From assembly GCA_003170295.1 (NCBI GenBank), contig PNAJ01000115.1:84973-148972 (forward strand): 64,000 nt of DNA, in the 5' to 3' direction. A program made the position numbers and the translations under genes. The notes beneath the pieces were generated by a model. That model was not told the DNA's origin. It made no database searches and was given only the letters and a program-made list of their open reading frames with translations. The DNA comes from Bryobacterales bacterium (GTDB lineage: Bacteria; Acidobacteriota; Terriglobia; Bryobacterales; Bryobacteraceae). Position 1 is the first letter of the stretch, and each line of letters starts with the position of its first letter. Below are positions 44,257-52,779 of this stretch, piece after piece.

Positions 44257-45255
44257 CTACCCGCGTGCGGCCCCGGTGGAATCGCGCACCACCAGCTCGG
44301 GTTCGATGACAAATTCTTTACCCAGCGTGTTCGTGTCCTTTGAGTCGGTCGCTAAACTGGTAAAGACGGTGTGGCCGATCCGATCGCGCGGGATGTGAAC
44401 CGTGGTTAACGCCGGATAACAAAACTCCGAGAGCCTGAAATTGTCGAAACCGGTAACGGAAATGTCCTGCGGGACGCGAAGGCCGCGTTCGCGCAATTCT
44501 TTCAGCGCCCCCACGGCCATCAGATCGTTCACGCAGATGATCGCCGTCGGCGCCGGGCCACCCGATAAGATTTCACGGACCGCCTGGCGCCCTCCCTCAA
44601 GGCTGTCGGCGTCCGCCGCGACGCGAATCGTGGCGTCGGGGCACACGACCTGAACGGTATCGAAAAGCGCGCGCCGCCGCTCGTCGATGGGGCCGAGAAC
44701 CGCGTGATGGCCGATAAACGCGAGTTGCTTGTGACCCAGCGCCGCCAGGTACTCGACGATTCGCTCCACCCCTCGCCGGTAATTCACGCGGATCTTGGTG
44801 ATGTTTCCTCCAGCGGTTCCGACGTCATAGAAGACCATCGGCAGACGGCTCTCCGTCAGTTCATCGACGATGCTGTCTTCCATTTCGGAAACAATCGCGG
44901 CGAGTCCCGCCACACGGCGGCCCATCATCAACCGGATACTGGCGGTCAATTGTTCGGAACGATAGGCGGTATTCGCCAGCAGAACTTCATAGCCATGGGA
45001 GTGGCAATCTTCTTCCACTGCCCGGTAGACGTCCAGGAAGAACGGATTGTCGAGATTCGAAACGATCACCCCGATGGTACGGCTGCGGCCGCCCGCGAGG
45101 CTTCTTGCATGCAGGTTGGGATGATATTTTAGTTCGCTGACCGCCTTCATGACGCGCGATTTCGTCGAGCTCTTGACACTATCGACGCCATTCAGCACGC
45201 GCGAAACAGTGGCGGTGGAAACACCCGATTTTCGTGCCACTTCCTCCAGACTCAT
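44257..45255 (-). CDS. LacI/GalR-family transcriptional regulator
   Basis: 332 residues. The helix-turn-helix is at the very N-terminus (SLEEVARKSGVSTATVSRVL), followed by the hinge-helix region (YHPNLHARSLAGGRSRTIGV). The effector-binding core has the periplasmic-binding-protein pattern: NLDNPFFLDVYRAVEED, HKQLAFIGHHAVLGPIDERR, TAIICVNDLMAVGALKELRE, ISVTGFDNFRLSEFCYPALT. The ligand is usually a sugar or nucleoside. It is co-directional with the downstream DUF1592-DUF1552-nucleoside-hydrolase-like operon, and a candidate operator lies in the 103-base gap, so control of that operon is likely. Control of the GH16 gene upstream is possible, though I see no operator there. Confidence 0.92.
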   Translation of the reverse strand: MSLEEVARKSGVSTATVSRVLNGVDSVKSSTKSRVMKAVSELKYHPNLHARSLAGGRSRTIGVIVSNLDNPFFLDVYRAVEEDCHSHGYEVLLANTAYRSEQLTASIRLMMGRRVAGLAAIVSEMEDSIVDELTESRLPMVFYDVGTAGGNITKIRVNYRRGVERIVEYLAALGHKQLAFIGHHAVLGPIDERRRALFDTVQVVCPDATIRVAADADSLEGGRQAVREILSGGPAPTAIICVNDLMAVGALKELRERGLRVPQDISVTGFDNFRLSEFCYPALTTVHIPRDRIGHTVFTSLATDSKDTNTLGKEFVIEPELVVRDSTGAARG

Positions 45256-45312
45256 CGCAATTATTGTAACGCGGGTGGTGTCTGGGTATGGCTGAAGAAC
45301 TCGCTCGAAACT

Positions 45313-45389
45313 CCGCTCCCTATGGTCGCGGCTCGCTAAGCATCTGATAACTGGCAGCCTCGGCAGCGAGCCGTGACCGTAGGGAGCGG
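45313..45389. repeat. Long inverted repeat (possible terminator) between the LacI and GH16 genes
   Basis: Arms at 45313-45337 and 45365-45389 pair over 25 positions with 2 mismatches, loop 27 bases. A related single arm occurs at 23155-23179. It lies just beyond the end of the leftward GH16 gene, so a terminator or attenuator role is possible, but the unit's recurrence suggests a dispersed element. No poly-T tract follows. Confidence 0.75.
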
Positions 45390-45420
45390 TGTATGTGAGA
45401 AACGCGCTGGCGACGTAAGT

Positions 45421-47019
45421 TCAACGCTGCGCCGCGGGCGCGGGAACGCGGAAGTGGCTGGTCACGCCGTTGACGGTCAGGATCGCGCCCACATAAGGCG
45501 AGCTTGTTGCCACTCCCGTTGGGTAAGTGAAATTCACCTGGTCGATAATCTCGCCGGGAGCAACGCCACAGTAGAGTACCGTGGCCGTTTGTCCGCCAAT
45601 GGTGAACTGGCAACTGGATGGTCCACCGGGCACCTGCAATGCGGCGACTGGCGCAGGCACGCCAGTCTGCAACGGCGAAGCTTTTGGCCCAAGTCCATTT
45701 GCCCAGAGCTGATAGGAGGAGCCTGCCTGAACAGCGCATTCCGACGAGGGCGTCGCACATCCGTCGGCGACATTACCCGTGACCCAGGCGACGCCATTCA
45801 CGAACTCGCTCAGAAAAAACGAAGGAGAAGCCGTCGAGGCAACCGTCACCTGCTCCACGTTGCTGTCCGCGCCATTCCACGTCACCTTCACGGGCAACGC
45901 CAGCGCGGGCGTGGTTTCCCAAGGAATCTGAAAGTTGATCTGGGTCGGCGAAACGTATATCAGCGGGGCGTGGATGCCGTTGACGCTCACCGTGGCACCT
46001 GCCACCGTGGTTGGAAAACCTTGGCCAGGTCCGGGGGCCGGAATCAGGTGAACCGCGTCCGCCAGATTAGTGCCGTAGAGTGCCGCCAAGCTTCCCGGCG
46101 AGATCGCCCCGAGGTACGACGCCGCGTTCACAATGCGCCCAGGCGCGATCACCGGTGTTGTCGCCGGAACCGCAGTCGCCTGATAGACACGTACATAATC
46201 CACCAGCATTTCCTGTGGGAACGCGACAGCAGCGTCCGGCGTGCCCAGAAAAGTACTTTGACCGCCAATCGCCAGGTTCAGCAAAAGGAAGGCTGGAGCG
46301 TTGAAGACCCATTGCCCTCCCGCAGGCAGCGATGCCGGCGTCACCGTGTTATAGGCGATGCCGTCGACCGACCAGACAATGGAATCCTGCGACCACTGAA
46401 TCGCATACATGTGGTAGTCGTCGTAAACCGTCTCGCCGAACGGCAACGAATACGATGCGGATAGCGATGCGACGTTCTGGAAGCCGGGGCCGTGCGGCGT
46501 TCCATTGTTGATGGTGGCGTTGTTGTGGAAGGTCCCGAAGTTTTCCATGATGTCGACCTCGCCGCATGTGGGCCACCCCACGGTTCCAATGTTTTCGCCC
46601 AACATCCAGAAGGCGGGCCACACGCCCTTGCCGAAAGGAAGCTTGATGCGAGCCTCGATCAGCCCGTATTGCCAACTGAGATCGGCCGTGCGGGTGGAGG
46701 CGCCCGGCGCACCGGTTTGCAGGCGAGTTGAAGTATAGTTGCCCTGTGCGTCTTTGTTGGCACGGATCACCAGGTTACCGTTGCCGTCCTGAAAGACGTT
46801 GCTCGCGGAATTGGTATAGGTTTCCGCTTCGCCGTTGCCCCATCCCCCGCCCCCGAGGTCGAAGTTCCAGTTCGAAGGGTTAGGCGGCGAGCCCGCCACG
46901 CCGTTGAACTCGTCGCTCCACACCAGCTGCCAGCCGCTGGACTGCGCCGCAGTCTGCGCACGAACAGCCGCGACGAGCAGCAAAATTAGTAGTGACGCCT
47001 TCCCGATTATGTTCTTCAT
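45421..47019 (-). CDS. GH16 family endo-beta-1,3-glucanase-like protein with TIGR03437 C-terminal domain
   Basis: 532 residues from the ATG at 47019 with GGAGGTGATGGT upstream. Signal peptide KASLLILLLVAAVRAQ. The GH16 domain (about 28-285) has WSDEFNG, WNFDLGGGGWGNGEAETYT, the catalytic GEVDIMENFG (ExDxxE), HMYAIQWSQDSIVWSVDG and FLLLNLAIGG. The C-terminal half is a full TIGR03437 domain: RIVNAASYLGAISPGSLAAL, YGTNLADAVH, LIYVSPTQINFQIPWET, YQLWANGLGP, PGEIIDQVNFTYP. Family role: extracellular cleavage of beta-1,3 (or mixed) glucans; TIGR03437 may aid binding or surface retention. Divergent from the propeller protein at 47245. Confidence 0.92.
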   Translation of the reverse strand: MKNIIGKASLLILLLVAAVRAQTAAQSSGWQLVWSDEFNGVAGSPPNPSNWNFDLGGGGWGNGEAETYTNSASNVFQDGNGNLVIRANKDAQGNYTSTRLQTGAPGASTRTADLSWQYGLIEARIKLPFGKGVWPAFWMLGENIGTVGWPTCGEVDIMENFGTFHNNATINNGTPHGPGFQNVASLSASYSLPFGETVYDDYHMYAIQWSQDSIVWSVDGIAYNTVTPASLPAGGQWVFNAPAFLLLNLAIGGQSTFLGTPDAAVAFPQEMLVDYVRVYQATAVPATTPVIAPGRIVNAASYLGAISPGSLAALYGTNLADAVHLIPAPGPGQGFPTTVAGATVSVNGIHAPLIYVSPTQINFQIPWETTPALALPVKVTWNGADSNVEQVTVASTASPSFFLSEFVNGVAWVTGNVADGCATPSSECAVQAGSSYQLWANGLGPKASPLQTGVPAPVAALQVPGGPSSCQFTIGGQTATVLYCGVAPGEIIDQVNFTYPTGVATSSPYVGAILTVNGVTSHFRVPAPAAQR

Positions 47020-47244
47020 ACCATCACCTCCAGACTAGACCCGAATGAAACGGAAGTCACCATCGGTACAGTAACCGCCGCGCCCCTCTACTTTCCGTTG
47101 CTTGTGACGTTTCTCCCGTCCTCGGAGGCATGCTTGTTTCCGCCATGCATTACTTCCTTCGCTTCGTCTGTAACGTTCGGCACGTTCGTTTCACTAGGTT
47201 TCCATAGAAGGACAGATGAGCTGTTCCGGAGGAGGGTACCTGAC

Positions 47245-50200
47245 ATGGCTAATTCCAACCGAGAATCCATAGGATCTTGCGTTCGGTCGCAGGAAAGCGG
47301 CAGTGTCGTTGTGATGCTTTGGCGATGGTCCGTTGTGGCCGCTATTGGCCTGGCCCTCGCCTTCCCGGCGGCGGCACAGGTTCAGGTTGTCATCAACGAC
47401 AAGTGGCCCATTCGCGGGAAAGATGGACCTACCTTGTCTCCGCCTCACGTTGAGCCAACCAACGAATGTTCCAAGAGCGTTTATGTGGATGGGTTCGTGC
47501 CCCATGCGACGATTACCGTTTTTCGCGGCGGAGCAACGATCGGAGGACCGTTTGCAACTTATTTCGGATTCGCCGATGTCCCCGTCGCGCAACTCCACAC
47601 CGGGGACAACATCACGGCAACCCAAACCGTCAACGGCGTCACCAGCGCGCATTCCGCAATCATGGTTGTTGGAAAGATGCCCTCGACTCTGCCTCGACCC
47701 ACGATGGAGCCTAAAATCTATGCCTGCGGGCGCGTCGCTCCGGTCCACAATCTCGTACCGGGCGTCACCGTCGAGGTTCGCGATCTCACGGCTCCCGCCG
47801 TCATCGGAACCGGCGCGACGCCGAACCTCTGGGGCGGCGACTGGGACCCGGTCGTAACCTCCGCTCTTGTGAAGGCTCATATGATTACCGCCAAGCAGAG
47901 TTCGTGCACCGGAGTGAACAGCGCGGATGCCGCACCGGTTGCCGTTTTAGTCGACCCGGCTCCGATAAAATTCCCCACCTTCGACACTCCGATCATCGGC
48001 AACGACGCCATCACGGCTCATGGACTCTACATCGGATCGCTGCTCAAGGCATTCCAGCCCGGGCCCATTGGATCTGGATTGTCTACCGCCGAATCCAACT
48101 GGATGGGGATCGCGACGATTAAGTCTGCGCCAGGCGTGACCATGGAGCAGGACCTTTGCACGCCCAGCCCGATGAGCCCGCCGGTGAACCCGACCAATAG
48201 TATACCTGCGCCGATTTTGGTCGGACCCATTTGTCCGGGCTCACCCGCGGCGATCGTGCGCAATACCACGATCAACGCCATCCTGGTTCTGCTGAAGAAC
48301 AACGTGGTCGTGGGTTACGGCGGGGCCGCGCCGGGAGATGTTCCGTTGGACCTGGCGCCACCCGCGACCTTCGCGGAAAACGATGTCATCCAGGTGGTCC
48401 AATACATCGGATCGAATGTTGTATTTTCGAATACCATAACCGTTGGTTGCACCAGCACCATCACGTATCACAACGATGCAAATCGTACCGGCTGGAACCG
48501 GTCCGAAAATACACTCACACCCGCGAATGTGACTCCATCGACTTTCGGGTTCATTACCAAGGCAATTCTGGACGATCAGATCGACACGCAGCCATTAGTC
48601 GTGACCAATCAGGCGATCGAAGGGGAAGGCATCCACACCGTCGTTTATGTCGCCACCGAAGGCAATACCGTCTATGCCCTCGATTCCTGGTCCGGCAGCG
48701 TCCTCAAGTTCGCCCACCTCGGAGCGCCCATACCAGCCCCGCTGGGTTGTAATAACAACGGCCCCAATGTGGGCATTAACGGCACTCCGACCATCGATGT
48801 TCGCAGCCATACTCTGTACGTGATCGCTTACACGCTGATTGGCGGGAATCCGACTTACCAGTTGCACGCGCTCGATCTCAGCACGCTGAAGGATAAACCG
48901 GGGTCGCCCGTAACGGTCGCGGCAACTCACGGAGCCTTCAGTTTCAATGCGTCGGTGCAGCGCCAGCGAGCCGCCCTCTTGCTCACCCACGGGAACGTGT
49001 ACGCCGCGTTCGCCAGCTTCTGCGACTGGAGTCACGACAAATCGCGCGGCTGGCTGCTCGGCTGGAATGCCTCCACCTTGGCTCCGCTCGCCGCCAATCA
49101 ACTCAACGACACCTTGGCGACGTCGCCGGGCACGTTTTTCCTCTCTTCGATCTGGATGTCCGGGTATGGTGTGGCTGCCGATTCGACCGGCAACCTTTTC
49201 TTCACCACCGGCAACTCCGATCCGACGAGCTACACCGGTACTACCAACATCCAGGAGAGCGTGGTCAAAATACCCGGGGATCTTTCCAAAGTGGCCGACC
49301 TTTTCACGCCGTTTAACGTCGACTCGCTGGACGTAGGCGATACCGACTACGGCTCGGGCGGCGTCATGGTATTGCCGGATCAGCCCGGACCGGTTCCGCA
49401 TGTGGCCGTAGCGGCTGGCAAGGACGGGCGCAATTTCATCCTGAATCGCGACAAGATGGGCGGTTTCCACAATCCCGACATACCCAAGTTCGTGGTGGTG
49501 GACGCCTGCTGGTGCGGGCCTTCGTACTACCAGGGATCGGACCTCGTCGGACGCGTAGTGAGCAGCGGCGGATTCAAGGCGCAGACATGGAAGGTGAATA
49601 CCGCTCTCAGTCCGGCGCTCACGCACGAGGCATCCGGCTCGCTACCCGTTAGCAGTTCGCAACCAGATGGCGGATTCTTCACCACCGTCTCCTCCGACGG
49701 AACCAAGGTGAACACCCAGATCATCTGGGCAGTCGCGCGTCCAACGGGCAAGAACAACAATTTGACGCTTCTCGCATTCAACGGGACGGCCTCGGCAGGC
49801 TCGCTTGCGCAATTGTGGTCAGGTCCGGCAGGAACCTGGCCAGACCTGGGAGGGTCGCAACATCTGACCATCAGCGGCAATGCGAATCTGGTTCCCACGG
49901 TCGCGAATGGCAGAGTCTACGTACCCAGTTATGGTCAACTGTGGATCTTTGGCTTAAGAGCGAATCCTAAAGGTAAGGGCTTGAGCAGGTTCGAGCAGAT
50001 CACGCAAGTGCCGGCGTTCGCGGCCCCGCCGAGCCCTCCGGGTGCTTCGTATTGGGGCACGATCAGGAGCGTGAATGGCGCTCGTATCACGATCTCGCTC
50101 CGCACGGGCAAAACGCTTCAGATCGACCTGAGCGAAGCAATGAAAACGGGCAGGATGATCAATCCGGTGGTCGGCGTCCACGTTGCCGCAAATGGGACGC

Positions 50201-50280
50201 TCGACAAGGGCGTTCTTCAAGCCCGAACATTAGCGCGCGCCAAGGCTCCCGCGAGCTGGGGCCCCGATACGGCCAAATAG
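47245..50280 (+). CDS. Large exported PQQ-like beta-propeller protein with Ig-like N-terminal repeats
   Basis: 1011 residues from the ATG at 47245 (GGAGG 14 bases before); the frame is open from 47098 but unlikely to be used there. Signal peptide WSVVAAIGLALAFPAAAQ. Residues about 45-410 hold several Ig-like modules (CSKSVYVDGFVPHATITVF, ACGRVAPVHNLVPGVTVEVR, SPAAIVRNTTINAILVLLKN). A propeller of about 500 residues follows (TVVYVATEGNTVYALDSWSG, HTLYVIAYTLIG, NVYAAFASFCDWSH, GNLFFTTGNSDP, VAVAAGKDGRNFILNRDKM). The C-terminal 75 residues (YWGTIRSVNGARITISLRTG) look like a DUF5666-type small barrel. Probably a surface or periplasmic binding protein; no catalytic motif. Confidence 0.8.
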   Translation: MANSNRESIGSCVRSQESGSVVVMLWRWSVVAAIGLALAFPAAAQVQVVINDKWPIRGKDGPTLSPPHVEPTNECSKSVYVDGFVPHATITVFRGGATIGGPFATYFGFADVPVAQLHTGDNITATQTVNGVTSAHSAIMVVGKMPSTLPRPTMEPKIYACGRVAPVHNLVPGVTVEVRDLTAPAVIGTGATPNLWGGDWDPVVTSALVKAHMITAKQSSCTGVNSADAAPVAVLVDPAPIKFPTFDTPIIGNDAITAHGLYIGSLLKAFQPGPIGSGLSTAESNWMGIATIKSAPGVTMEQDLCTPSPMSPPVNPTNSIPAPILVGPICPGSPAAIVRNTTINAILVLLKNNVVVGYGGAAPGDVPLDLAPPATFAENDVIQVVQYIGSNVVFSNTITVGCTSTITYHNDANRTGWNRSENTLTPANVTPSTFGFITKAILDDQIDTQPLVVTNQAIEGEGIHTVVYVATEGNTVYALDSWSGSVLKFAHLGAPIPAPLGCNNNGPNVGINGTPTIDVRSHTLYVIAYTLIGGNPTYQLHALDLSTLKDKPGSPVTVAATHGAFSFNASVQRQRAALLLTHGNVYAAFASFCDWSHDKSRGWLLGWNASTLAPLAANQLNDTLATSPGTFFLSSIWMSGYGVAADSTGNLFFTTGNSDPTSYTGTTNIQESVVKIPGDLSKVADLFTPFNVDSLDVGDTDYGSGGVMVLPDQPGPVPHVAVAAGKDGRNFILNRDKMGGFHNPDIPKFVVVDACWCGPSYYQGSDLVGRVVSSGGFKAQTWKVNTALSPALTHEASGSLPVSSSQPDGGFFTTVSSDGTKVNTQIIWAVARPTGKNNNLTLLAFNGTASAGSLAQLWSGPAGTWPDLGGSQHLTISGNANLVPTVANGRVYVPSYGQLWIFGLRANPKGKGLSRFEQITQVPAFAAPPSPPGASYWGTIRSVNGARITISLRTGKTLQIDLSEAMKTGRMINPVVGVHVAANGTLDKGVLQARTLARAKAPASWGPDTAK

Positions 50281-50364
50281 GTAAAATTATGGTCATTTAA
50301 GCTTCATCAAGCCCCCTTTTCGTGCCATTTAAGGTCTTTTAAGGGCGTACAATGTGGGGCAGCC

Positions 50365-51558
50365 ATGTTTACCGCGACCTCCGACCTGATTTTGCCCAGC
50401 ACCACCACGGGATCGTTTCCGCGCCCGCGCTGGTTCGACGTGAGTATGTGGGGGCGGCCCCTCGACACCTGCATGCTCGACGTTCGCTTCCGCGAGAAGT
50501 TTCAGGACGCGATGGCGGTCTTGATCAACGACCAGGAGCGCGCCGGGCTTGATATTTTGACGCATGGCGATCTTCACGTCGATGAAGATATGGCCGGCCG
50601 GGCCTGGCATCATTATCCGCTGCAGCGATGGGCTGGGTTCGAGGGCGACCATCTGCAGCCTGAGGCGACCACCGCGCCGTGGCTTCACTATCCGCCGGGG
50701 ACGCTGCTGAATGAGATCTACACCGGCTGGCGCTGGCCGCACGTGGTCGATAAGATCGAGCACCGGCCGCTCGATTATCCGAAACTGTGGCGGCTCGCGC
50801 AGGCCAGGACGCGCAAGCCGGTTAAATTCGGAACCTGTTGCTCCCAGGTGATGGCGCTGTTCCTGGATATTCACACGCCGAAGTACAAAGACAAACGGCA
50901 AGTGATCTGGGACATGGCGGAAGCGATGAATAAGGAACTGCTGGCGCTGCGCGACGCGGGCTGCCGGTGCATCCAGATCGAGGAACCCACGTTCCACTTC
51001 ATGGCGAACACCTACGGCAAGGATCATGACGAGGTGAAGTTCATGGTGGATGCGTTCAACCGCGAGGTGCAGGGGCTCGACGACGTTGAACTGTGGATCC
51101 ACACGTGTTGGGGCAATCCAAATATGCAGCGCGTGATGGAGGACACGAGTTACGCCAACTCCATCGAAATTTATCTGGAGCGATGCCGGGGCGACGTGTG
51201 GACGCTCGAAATGAAGGATCGCGGCCAAAGGGATCTGGAACTGTTCGAGCCGTTCAAGCACGAACTGAAAAAGAAGATCTGCATTGGAGCTGTCAGTCAT
51301 CGCTCACTGCAGGCGGATCGGCCGGAGGACGTCGCCGGCGAGATTCGCAATGCCTTGAAATACATCCCGGCGGAGCGGTTGATTGTATCGAGCGACTGCG
51401 GCTTCGGGCGGCAGGGCTCGAATCGGGAGATCGCGTTTTACAAAGCAAGCGCGATCGCGCAAGGAGCGAACATCGTGCGCCGTGAGCTTGGACTGCCCGT
51501 GACGTACGTGCCTGCGGCGGATCCGGCCCTACAGATCGACGTTGTCCCCGGCCGATGA
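50365..51558 (+). CDS. MetE C-terminal-like (cobalamin-independent methionine synthase II family) protein
   Basis: 397 residues. The fold matches the C-terminal barrel of MetE: PSTTTGSFPRPRWF at the N-terminus, CIQIEEPTFHF, ELWIHTCWGNPNMQ, WTLEMKDRGQRDLE and ERLIVSSDCGFGRQ. The zinc ligands expected for this family are present: His and Cys of IHTCWGN, a Glu in the next strand, and the Cys of SSDCGFG. The N-terminal folate-binding half of full MetE is missing, as in archaeal-type MetE and in many uncharacterised relatives, so the methyl donor and acceptor are uncertain. Its 3' end overlaps the convergent MFS gene by 30 bases. Confidence 0.82.
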   Translation: MFTATSDLILPSTTTGSFPRPRWFDVSMWGRPLDTCMLDVRFREKFQDAMAVLINDQERAGLDILTHGDLHVDEDMAGRAWHHYPLQRWAGFEGDHLQPEATTAPWLHYPPGTLLNEIYTGWRWPHVVDKIEHRPLDYPKLWRLAQARTRKPVKFGTCCSQVMALFLDIHTPKYKDKRQVIWDMAEAMNKELLALRDAGCRCIQIEEPTFHFMANTYGKDHDEVKFMVDAFNREVQGLDDVELWIHTCWGNPNMQRVMEDTSYANSIEIYLERCRGDVWTLEMKDRGQRDLELFEPFKHELKKKICIGAVSHRSLQADRPEDVAGEIRNALKYIPAERLIVSSDCGFGRQGSNREIAFYKASAIAQGANIVRRELGLPVTYVPAADPALQIDVVPGR

Positions 51559-52755
51559 AATTTTCACGCGGCTGCGGAACATGAATCCGACGATCAGCAG
51601 AATCACGAACGCTCCCGCCGCTGAAATGAGCCAGAACATTTTCCAGTCGCGGACCGCGGAGGCGCCGGAACCCGTCGTGAAGAAATCCAGTGCATTGCCG
51701 GAGATCAGCGACCCGGCGTACATACCCACGCCGTAAGTCATGAACGTGATGAAGCCTTGCGCCGCGCTGCGCAGGTGCACCGGCGCCTGCTGGTCGGTAT
51801 ACAACTGGCCGGTCATGAAGAAAAAGTCGTAGCACACGCCGTGCAGCAGAATCGCGGCATAGAACATCCATACGCCCGGCCCCGCATCGCCCAAAGCAAG
51901 CAGCAGATAACGAACCGCCCACGCTGCCAGGCCGATCATCAGAATCGCCTTCACACTCACGCGGCGCAGAACCAGCGGCATCACCAGCATCATCCCGACT
52001 TCCGACGCTTGCCCCAGCGTCATTTTGCCCGCGGCGTTCGCCAGGTGGACATCGTTCAAGTAGTCGTTGGTGAACGAGAAGTAAAAAGTCAACGGGATGC
52101 ATGCGAGCACTGAGGCAATCGCGAAAACAAAAAACGATTTGTCCTTCAGCATCACCAGCGCGTCGAGTCCCAGCACTCGGCGAACGCTGAACGCCTCCCC
52201 TTTCGCGCCCGGCGGAGTATGCGGCAGCATCAGACTGAAAAAACCCATCACGACGGATGCGCCGGACGCCAGCAGGAAAGGCGCGGCGGATTTCTCGATG
52301 GCCATGGAGCCGACGGCGAGCCCGATCGCAATCCAGCCCAGCGTTCCGAAAACACGGATCAGCGGAAAATCGCGGCCGGCATCTTTCACATGTTGCAGTG
52401 TGAGCGAATTCGTCAAAGCGATCGTCGGGAAGTAGCAAAGGCAATATGCCAGCAGCAGGCCGTATACCGCGCCGAATGTCTGCGCGCTCGCCACACGCCA
52501 TAGCAGGATGGCGCCGATAAAATGCAGAGCCGCCAGAACGCGTTCCGTGGAGAAGAAGCGGTCGGCAACCAAACCCACAAAAAATGGCGAGATCATCGAC
52601 GCGAGCGCAGTTGTTCCGAAGACAGCTCCCGCCTGCGTGCCAGTGAAATGCAACGTATTCGTCAGGTACGTGCTGAGAGTCACGTACCAAGCACCCCAGA
52701 TAACGTAATTGAGAAACATCATGACGCTGAGGCGCGCACGGATGGAAAAGGGCAT
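51529..52755 (-). CDS. MFS transporter, nucleoside:H+ symporter (NupG)-like
   Basis: 408 residues with about twelve hydrophobic helices. SVMMFLNYVIWGAWYVTLST at the N-terminus, GLVADRFFSTERVLA after helix 2 and LIRVFGTLGWIAIGLAVG match the nucleoside:H+ symporter family. It would import nucleosides across the inner membrane; substrate specificity is inferred. The 3' end overlaps that of the MetE-like gene on the other strand by 30 bases. Upstream lies the leftward M49 peptidase gene, 24 bases away. Confidence 0.85.
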   Translation of the reverse strand: MPFSIRARLSVMMFLNYVIWGAWYVTLSTYLTNTLHFTGTQAGAVFGTTALASMISPFFVGLVADRFFSTERVLAALHFIGAILLWRVASAQTFGAVYGLLLAYCLCYFPTIALTNSLTLQHVKDAGRDFPLIRVFGTLGWIAIGLAVGSMAIEKSAAPFLLASGASVVMGFFSLMLPHTPPGAKGEAFSVRRVLGLDALVMLKDKSFFVFAIASVLACIPLTFYFSFTNDYLNDVHLANAAGKMTLGQASEVGMMLVMPLVLRRVSVKAILMIGLAAWAVRYLLLALGDAGPGVWMFYAAILLHGVCYDFFFMTGQLYTDQQAPVHLRSAAQGFITFMTYGVGMYAGSLISGNALDFFTTGSGASAVRDWKMFWLISAAGAFVILLIVGFMFRSRVKISSAGDNVDL

Positions 52756-52779
52756 GGAGAGTACTAACTTAACAGGATC

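Noticed and set aside
50281..50364. Possible riboswitch before the MetE-like gene (SAM or cobalamin)
   Set aside because: The gap is only 84 bases and shows no conserved S-box or B12-box features.
51293..52690. 465-codon frame in another phase of the NupG-like gene
   Set aside because: Cys/Arg-rich with no membrane pattern; the in-phase product is a normal 12-helix transporter.
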